The position numbers and the translations under genes were made by a program. A stretch of 64,000 bases of DNA from Coriobacteriia bacterium (GTDB lineage Bacteria > Actinomycetota > Coriobacteriia > Anaerosomatales > JAAXUF01): contig JAAXUF010000007.1 in the NCBI GenBank assembly GCA_013336165.1, positions 1 to 64,000 of the forward strand, read 5' to 3'. Positions 59,684 through 64,000 of this stretch are shown piece by piece (the first letter of the stretch is position 1; each line of letters starts with the position of its first letter). A model generated the notes under the pieces. It saw nothing but the letters and a program-made list of their open reading frames with translations, ran no database searches and was not told where the DNA came from.

Positions 59684-60157
59684 GTGAGGATTCTCGAGAT
59701 CGAGCGGATCGAGGTTGGATCCGCCGTCATCGAAGTGCTGGTTCGCGTCCCCGCTGGCGCACCTGTTCGCACCTCCGCGTCTCCAGGTTTGGGCGCGCGA
59801 GCGATCCGCATCCTGCCCGGTCTTCTGCGCCACACGTGTGATAACGGCTCCTCGCACGGTATCCTCGCCGAACTCGCGGATACCGAGACCCCGCATCTTC
59901 TTGAGCACATCGCTTTCGAGTTGATGGCGCTCTCCGGTTCGCCGCGCACACTCTCCGGCGAGACTGTCTGGGACTTCGCCGAGGACGGGCCCGGCGTGTT
60001 CCGTGTCCGTCTGGGCTTTGACGATGATCTGGTCGCGCTCGGTGCACTGCGCGAAGCGGCTCGGATGGTGGACTGGCTGATGAGTGCGGTCGCCGAGGAG
60101 CCTGACGTCGACAGCGTCGTGGCTCGGTTGCTGACGGTCAGGCAGCGGCCGACGTAG
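59684..60157 (+). CDS. Stand-alone cyanophycin-synthetase N-terminal-domain-like protein
   Basis: A 157-residue soluble protein. ILPGLLRHTCDNGSSHGILAEL followed by PHLLEHIAFELMALSG has the spacing of the conserved 'LPGL..H.C..G..GGF..R...GT...H..EHIALELQ.LAG' segment of the CphA N-terminal domain, but no ATP-grasp or Mur-ligase domain follows. The GTG start at 59684 is close to the preceding gene (15-bp gap). The ORF ends at TAG 60155-60157. The N-terminal domain of CphA binds the growing polymer; alone its role is unknown. Confidence 0.65.
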   Translation: MRILEIERIEVGSAVIEVLVRVPAGAPVRTSASPGLGARAIRILPGLLRHTCDNGSSHGILAELADTETPHLLEHIAFELMALSGSPRTLSGETVWDFAEDGPGVFRVRLGFDDDLVALGALREAARMVDWLMSAVAEEPDVDSVVARLLTVRQRPT

Positions 60158-60305
60158 GGCGCCGTCTTTCGATGGATGTTCTTCATGCCAGTCCTCGTGC
60201 TGTACCTCTCTCGGCGTAGCCGGCTCGCCAAACACCCCCTGGAGCGTACTCAATAACGGCACCACAGGCCGATGCGGCATCCCTTGTCTCTGCGGCAGAC
60301 TGATG

Positions 60306-60343
60306 GTGCCGGGTGCTGACCCCCCTGATACAGCACCCGGCAC
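60306..60343 (+). repeat. Perfect 13-bp inverted repeat upstream of the DUF4405 gene
   Basis: GTGCCGGGTGCTG (60306-60318) and CAGCACCCGGCAC (60331-60343) form a perfect stem with a 12-nt loop, and no U-run follows. It lies 31 bp before the ATG of the DUF4405 gene, so it may be an operator, an attenuator or a transcription end for the upstream genes. Confidence 0.6.
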
Positions 60344-60374
60344 GAAACCTCGGCGAGGCGGAAAGAGGCTTCCG

Positions 60375-60875
60375 ATGTCGAATCGGCTCAGGCTCACAAT
60401 CGATGCGGTGACCTTCCTAAGCCTGCTGCTTGCGAACAGTCCGGCGGCGACAGGTATCGCTATTCACGAGTGGCTGAGTGTCGCGCTTGCGCTCACGCTC
60501 TTCGTGCATCTGGTGCTGAACTGGGGCTGGTGCGCGAGAACGGCGACGCGGCTGTTTCGCAAGATGATGGCATCTCGGCGAATCAACTTTGCGGTCGATC
60601 TGGTACTGCTCGTCGCATTCGTCACGGTAATGCTGACGGGTATCCTCATCTCGGAGTCTGTGCTGCCGACGCTGGGGATCACGGTTGCCGGCTTGGGCGT
60701 CGCCAGGACCCTGCACGCGCTCTCGGCCGATGCGACGATCCTTGCGTTCGCGGTGCACCTGGGCATGCATTGGCGGTGGATCTTCCGCGTCTTGGCCGAC
60801 TGGTTCTCCCCGTCGACACGCACGGACGAAGTCGTCGTACCCGCCCGCCCGGCGATGGAAAGGAGTGAAGCGTGA
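60375..60875 (+). CDS. DUF4405 membrane protein (cytochrome b-like)
   Basis: A 166-residue protein with about four hydrophobic segments and regularly spaced histidines: IHEW, FVHLVLNW, TLHALS and AVHLGMHW. These fit the DUF4405/cytochrome-b561-like group that binds b-type haem between helices. A charged tail follows (DEVVVPARPAMERSEA). The ATG at 60375 has GAGGCTTCCG ahead. The next gene overlaps by 1-4 bp. An electron-transfer role is inferred from the His pattern. Confidence 0.75.
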   Translation: MSNRLRLTIDAVTFLSLLLANSPAATGIAIHEWLSVALALTLFVHLVLNWGWCARTATRLFRKMMASRRINFAVDLVLLVAFVTVMLTGILISESVLPTLGITVAGLGVARTLHALSADATILAFAVHLGMHWRWIFRVLADWFSPSTRTDEVVVPARPAMERSEA

Positions 60876-61276
60876 TGCGGACCCTCATGCGGATTGTCGG
60901 CGCCCTTGTGGTCGTGGTAGTGATCACGGGAGCTGTCTACTTCGTTTTACAGTCGTTGCCGACGTCGTTGGCCGCAGGCCGAGGATCGGGCGGCGCCATT
61001 AGTGCCGGCAGTGCCGATGAACGCGCGTCGTTGGGCATCGCCGAAGGCCAGACATCCGACGCAGCGGTGGCCGACGGGACTCGGACCCTGCCTTCAGGCG
61101 CGCGCAGCGGGGGGACGGAACTCCACGGAGGCAAAGGTGGAGCGTCCTTGGTGCAAGGGCTCTCTCAGATACTACTGACTCTGGTCAAGATCAGCATCAT
61201 TGCCAGCGTTGTCGGAATCGCGGCCGCTTTCGCCGCAACTCGCGCTCGGCGGGCAGTTCGTACGGGTGTCGTTTGA
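60872..61276 (+). CDS. Gly/Ser-rich exported protein with two membrane helices
   Basis: About 134 residues: an N-terminal hydrophobic segment (IVGALVVVVVITGAVYFVLQ), a Gly/Ser/Ala-rich extracytoplasmic loop of about 70 residues, and a C-terminal hydrophobic segment (ILLTLVKISIIASVVGIAAAFAATRAR). There is no known domain. It is coupled to the DUF4405 gene (GTG at 60872 overlaps its stop; ATG 60875 is also possible; both follow AGGAG). It may be the partner of the DUF4405 cytochrome. No cysteine or haem motif is seen. Confidence 0.65.
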   Translation: MMRTLMRIVGALVVVVVITGAVYFVLQSLPTSLAAGRGSGGAISAGSADERASLGIAEGQTSDAAVADGTRTLPSGARSGGTELHGGKGGASLVQGLSQILLTLVKISIIASVVGIAAAFAATRARRAVRTGVV

Positions 61277-61302
61277 CCCCTGGCCTGCATGGATGCTATC
61301 GT
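61273..61302 (+). promoter_or_regulatory. Promoter of the T-box leader
   Basis: TTGACC (61273-61278) and TATCGT (61297-61302) are 18 bp apart; the transcript would start near 61308. The -35 element overlaps the stop codon of the upstream gene. Confidence 0.5.
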
Positions 61303-61307
61303 GCTCG

Positions 61308-61563
61308 CCACACCTCCGTGGGCGACCGCGAGGGCTGCATAGAGCACCAAGGACGTGAGGGAAGAGGGCGCCATCAGCCCAGCCACCCCTCCACAAGTCC
61401 CCTGCCAGACCGGAGTCGAAGAGACGCCGAGGAAGCGGGTCGGCCCCGAGCCGGTATATCGGGAATTGAGGTCCCGCCTGTCGCTCACCGGCGCGGGGGG
61501 ACGAAGATTGGTGGTACCGCGAATGCCCCCTCGCCCAATCAGGCGGAGGGGGTTTGTTGTTTT
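61308..61563 (+). promoter_or_regulatory. T-box riboswitch (tRNA-sensing leader)
   Basis: The leader contains the T-box consensus TTGGTGGTACCGCG (61508-61521). It is followed by a terminator hairpin, CCCCCTCGCC (61526-61535) with GGCGGAGGGGG (61542-61552), and a TTTGTTGTTTT tail. Uncharged cognate tRNA would favour the antiterminator and allow readthrough into the aminotransferase gene at 61582. The 200 nt upstream form stem I and the other stems, but I cannot read the specifier codon with confidence, so the amino acid is open. Confidence 0.9.
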
Positions 61564-61581
61564 CCGGCAAAGGTGGAAAGC

Positions 61582-62853
61582 ATGGGGTACGCACGAATCG
61601 TGTTCGACCGTTGGGGCGACCGCTACGCGGATCGCATCGCCAATGTCCGCTCAAGCGCTGTCCGCGATCTGTTCGCGGCAGCTTCTCGGCCCGACATGAT
61701 CTCGTTCTCGGGAGGCATGCCGGCGGTTTCGCTGGTGCCATCCACCGCCGTGGCTGCGGCCGCGCGCGAAGCAATCATTCACGAGGGAGCCTCGGCGTTG
61801 CAGTACGGCGGCAGCGACGGGCGCCCACAGATCCGCACGCTCGTGGTCGACCTCATGGCCGAGATCGGCGTGCGCATCGCCCCGTCCGACATCCTGATCA
61901 CGGCGGGTGCTCAGCAGGCCCTCGATCTGCTCGCGAAGACGTTCCTGAACCCCGGCGACGTCATCATCACCGAGGGGCCCACCTACGTTGGCGCACTGCA
62001 GGCGTTCTCGGCATACCAGCCCGAGATTCGCACCGTGTCGCTCGACGCGGATGGCATGCGTACCGACGATCTCGAGACGCTGCTGCACGAACTCGGCCCG
62101 CGCGGCGCGAAGTTCATCTACACGATCCCCAACTTCCAGAATCCGGGCGGAGTCACCATGTCGCCGGAGCGGCGTCGGCGGCTTCTGGAACTCGCGCGCG
62201 AGTATGATATACCGGTGATCGAGGATGACCCGTACGGGCGCCTGCGTTTTGACGGCGGCCACATGAAGCCGCTGCGCTCGCTTGACGATGAGGTCATCTA
62301 TCTCGGCACGTTCTCGAAGATCTTCGCTCCGGGTCTTCGCCTTGGCTGGGTCATCGCGCCCAAGCCGATACTGGCGAAGGTTCTTCTGGTGAAGCAGGCG
62401 GCCGATTTGTGCGGGTCCAACTTCGCTCAGGTCACGGCCGAGCGCTACTTTCAGGGCACTCGCTGGCGCAGGGTGCTCAAGGAGCTGACGCGTACGTATG
62501 CCGAGCGTCGTGACGCGATGCTGGCTGCGCTCGAGGAGCATTTTCCGCCTGAGGCGCGCTGGTCCAAGCCCGACGGCGGCTTCTTCGTGTGGATCGAGCT
62601 GCCCGCGTTCGTGGACTGCTCCATGCTCCTCGCCGAGGCGGTCGAACGCGGCGTGACCTACGCCCCCGGTGACGGATTCTATCCCGACGGTCGTGGCAAG
62701 AACTGCATGCGGCTCGCGTTTTGTTACGCCGAGCCGGAGGCCATCGCCGAGGGAGTGCGCCGGCTGGCCGAGGTGCTTGAAGACAGACTTGAGCTGTACC
62801 GGGCGTTTATCGCCGCCGGTGCATTGACGACACGTGAGGAGGGGGCGGCATGA
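61582..62853 (+). CDS. PLP-dependent aminotransferase (class I/II, LysN/AraT-like)
   Basis: A 423-residue fold-type I aminotransferase. Key residues: TAGAQQALDLL (phosphate-binding region), NFQNPGG (Asn187), EDDPYGR (Asp216, Tyr218) and TFSKIFAPGLRLGW (Lys246, the Schiff-base lysine). Closest in pattern are 2-aminoadipate/kynurenine/aromatic aminotransferases (MocR-like C-terminal domain family without the HTH). It starts at ATG 61582 behind AGGTGG. It lies behind a T-box leader and its stop overlaps the ddl start by 4 bp, so amino-acid starvation should raise both products. Confidence 0.88.
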   Translation: MGYARIVFDRWGDRYADRIANVRSSAVRDLFAAASRPDMISFSGGMPAVSLVPSTAVAAAAREAIIHEGASALQYGGSDGRPQIRTLVVDLMAEIGVRIAPSDILITAGAQQALDLLAKTFLNPGDVIITEGPTYVGALQAFSAYQPEIRTVSLDADGMRTDDLETLLHELGPRGAKFIYTIPNFQNPGGVTMSPERRRRLLELAREYDIPVIEDDPYGRLRFDGGHMKPLRSLDDEVIYLGTFSKIFAPGLRLGWVIAPKPILAKVLLVKQAADLCGSNFAQVTAERYFQGTRWRRVLKELTRTYAERRDAMLAALEEHFPPEARWSKPDGGFFVWIELPAFVDCSMLLAEAVERGVTYAPGDGFYPDGRGKNCMRLAFCYAEPEAIAEGVRRLAEVLEDRLELYRAFIAAGALTTREEGAA

Positions 62854-63809
62854 AAGCGAAGATCGCGGTCCTGATGGGTGGGCGTTCGCTTGAGCGCGAG
62901 GTGTCACTTGCGAGCGGCCGGCGGGTGAGCGATGCCCTCACGGCGGCCGGCTACCGCGTATTGCCGCTCGACGTCACCGCCGACCTCGTGCAGACGCTTC
63001 GCAGCGAGCGGCCCGATGCCGCCTACATCGCGCTGCATGGCAAGTACGGCGAGGACGGCACCATCCAGGAACTGCTCGAGTTTCTCGGCGTGCCGTACAC
63101 GGGCCCGGGGGTTGTGGCGAGTGCGCTGGCGTGGGACAAATCCGTCGCGAAGCACCTCTTCGTCGAGCGCGGCATCCCCACGCCCGCATGGATCACGCTG
63201 ACCTCCGACGCGTTCAAGGACATGGGTGCCGCCACGGCGCTCGATCTCATCCCCGAGGTGCTCGGCGGCTTTCCTGTTGCGGTGAAGCCGGGTCGGCAGG
63301 GGTCGGCATTGGGCCTGCGCCGAGTTGACTCCGCCGATGGACTCGTCGATGCGCTGCTCGAGGCGCTCAGCTACGACACTTCGGCGGTCGTCGAACGCTG
63401 GATCGAAGGCACCGAACTCGCGGTGTCGGTGCTGGGCGAAGGTCCGGACGCGAAGGTGCTGCCCGCCGTCGAGATCGTACCCCTGGGAAGCCTCTACGAC
63501 TTCTCGGCGCGCGTGACCCCCGGCGAAGCCGACTTCTTCGTTCCGGCGCGTATTTCGCCCGACTCGGCCCGTCTTGCCGAGAAGATCGCGCGCGACGTGC
63601 ACGTCGCGTTGGGCTGCCGCGACGTGAGCCGCGTTGACATGGTGATCGACGAGACGGGCCGCGCGTTCGTGCTCGAATGCAACACGTCGCCGGGCATGAC
63701 TGAGACCTCACTGCTGCCGATGGCGGCCGAGGCGTTGGGGCTGACATTCCAGGAAGTTGTATCGGGATTGGTCGAATCTGCTCTCGCTCGCCCAGAATCG
63801 GGTACATAG
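62850..63809 (+). CDS. ddl: D-alanine--D-alanine ligase
   Basis: A 319-residue ATP-grasp ligase. The N-terminal MGGRSLEREVSLASG is the hallmark of Ddl; HGKYGEDGTIQELLEFLGVPYTGPG and VALGCRDVSRVDMVIDE (metal-ligand region) follow, and the C-terminus has VLECNTSPGMTETSLLP. It makes the D-Ala-D-Ala dipeptide of peptidoglycan in the cytoplasm. The ATG overlaps the aminotransferase stop (ATGA). The VanA/D-Lac-type substitution cannot be judged from sequence alone, but the family match is to Ddl. Confidence 0.93.
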   Translation: MKAKIAVLMGGRSLEREVSLASGRRVSDALTAAGYRVLPLDVTADLVQTLRSERPDAAYIALHGKYGEDGTIQELLEFLGVPYTGPGVVASALAWDKSVAKHLFVERGIPTPAWITLTSDAFKDMGAATALDLIPEVLGGFPVAVKPGRQGSALGLRRVDSADGLVDALLEALSYDTSAVVERWIEGTELAVSVLGEGPDAKVLPAVEIVPLGSLYDFSARVTPGEADFFVPARISPDSARLAEKIARDVHVALGCRDVSRVDMVIDETGRAFVLECNTSPGMTETSLLPMAAEALGLTFQEVVSGLVESALARPESGT

Positions 63810-63892
63810 GACAACGCGGGGCAAGGCGAGAAGGATACTCTTCAGTTTTGCGCTATCATAAGGGTTCGCATCGAACATGGAGGTGCTTTCGA

Positions 63893-64000
63893 ATGCATGG
63901 ACACAGGCGCGGATGCTCGGGGGTCGGATCGTTCATCGTCGGTGGAATCGTGGGCGCGGTTCTCGGCCTGCTCTTCGCGCCGCACTCAGGTGTGGAGACT
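63893..64000 (+). CDS. YtxH-like small protein, partial
   Basis: The window ends inside an open frame that starts ATG 63893 behind GGAGG and encodes 36 residues (VGSFIVGGIVGAVLGLLFAP). The short glycine-rich helix followed by a charged turn matches YtxH-domain proteins, small membrane-anchored stress proteins. The remainder lies beyond the window. Confidence 0.7.
   Translation, partial: MHGHRRGCSGVGSFIVGGIVGAVLGLLFAPHSGVET

Noticed and set aside
1-64000. CRISPR array
   Set aside because: No regularly spaced 25-40 bp repeats were seen anywhere; the only long repeat pair is the IS481 end.

Overview
The window comes from a GC-rich chromosome, probably an anaerobic actinobacterium of the Coriobacteriia type. 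This is inferred from gene content, not from a marker gene: two LuxR regulators with large membrane domains, a Tat-exported flavoprotein lipoprotein, a molybdoenzyme of the acetylene hydratase/catechol dehydroxylase type, a UPF0182 membrane protein, PspC and many GTG starts. HD-GYP and HEAT proteins and a giant cyclic glucan synthase point to an environmental rather than a host-adapted lineage.

Layout. (1) 1-2.7 kb: end of an adaptor gene, a MacB-type ABC exporter and a convergent bifunctional-nuclease-family gene. (2) 2.8-18.6 kb: an accessory region that begins directly after a tRNA-Ile gene. It holds a broken Fic gene, a membrane LuxR regulator divergent from a Tat flavoprotein, and debris of at least four IS families (IS30, ISLre2/UPF0236-like, IS481, IS3). 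It also holds a catabolic or respiratory cassette (MFS transporter, molybdopterin oxidoreductase, two-cluster ferredoxin, FKBP) and a second, AT-rich LuxR regulator. Two parts of an ISLre2-like transposase gene lie on either side of this cassette, and near-identical 100-bp IS481 ends bracket it. (3) 18.7-29 kb: an RhlE-type helicase and an 8.75-kb cyclic beta-1,2-glucan synthase gene. (4) 29-33.7 kb: small accessory genes: a nucleotidyltransferase with a palindromic operator, a zinc phospholipase C-like protein, tRNA-Ala and an AbrB/PIN toxin-antitoxin pair. (5) 33.9-37.2 kb: potassium uptake (KimA-like permease facing two TrkA-type proteins). (6) 37.4-48.7 kb: housekeeping and membrane genes, including a DrrAB-like exporter operon, hemolysin III, a sulfite-oxidase-fold lipoprotein divergent from a flavin reductase, a CNNM/CorC protein, PspC, an amidohydrolase and a methyltransferase. 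(7) 48.8-51.5 kb: an RHH/PIN toxin-antitoxin pair, a radical SAM DNA-repair-type gene with a LexA-like box in front of it, and Maf. (8) 51.6-58 kb: HEAT-repeat protein, HD-GYP phosphodiesterase and UPF0182 protein. (9) 58-64 kb: a transglycosylase with a long leader, a small-membrane-protein cluster that ends in a stand-alone CphA-N-like protein, a DUF4405 pair, and a T-box-controlled aminotransferase-Ddl operon.

No CRISPR array, rRNA operon or replication origin was seen. The cassette at 10.2-14.8 kb is the best candidate for an unusual metabolic system. The most specific regulatory signals are the LexA-like box at 50710, the T-box at 61.3-61.56 kb and the palindromic operators of the toxin-antitoxin and nucleotidyltransferase genes.
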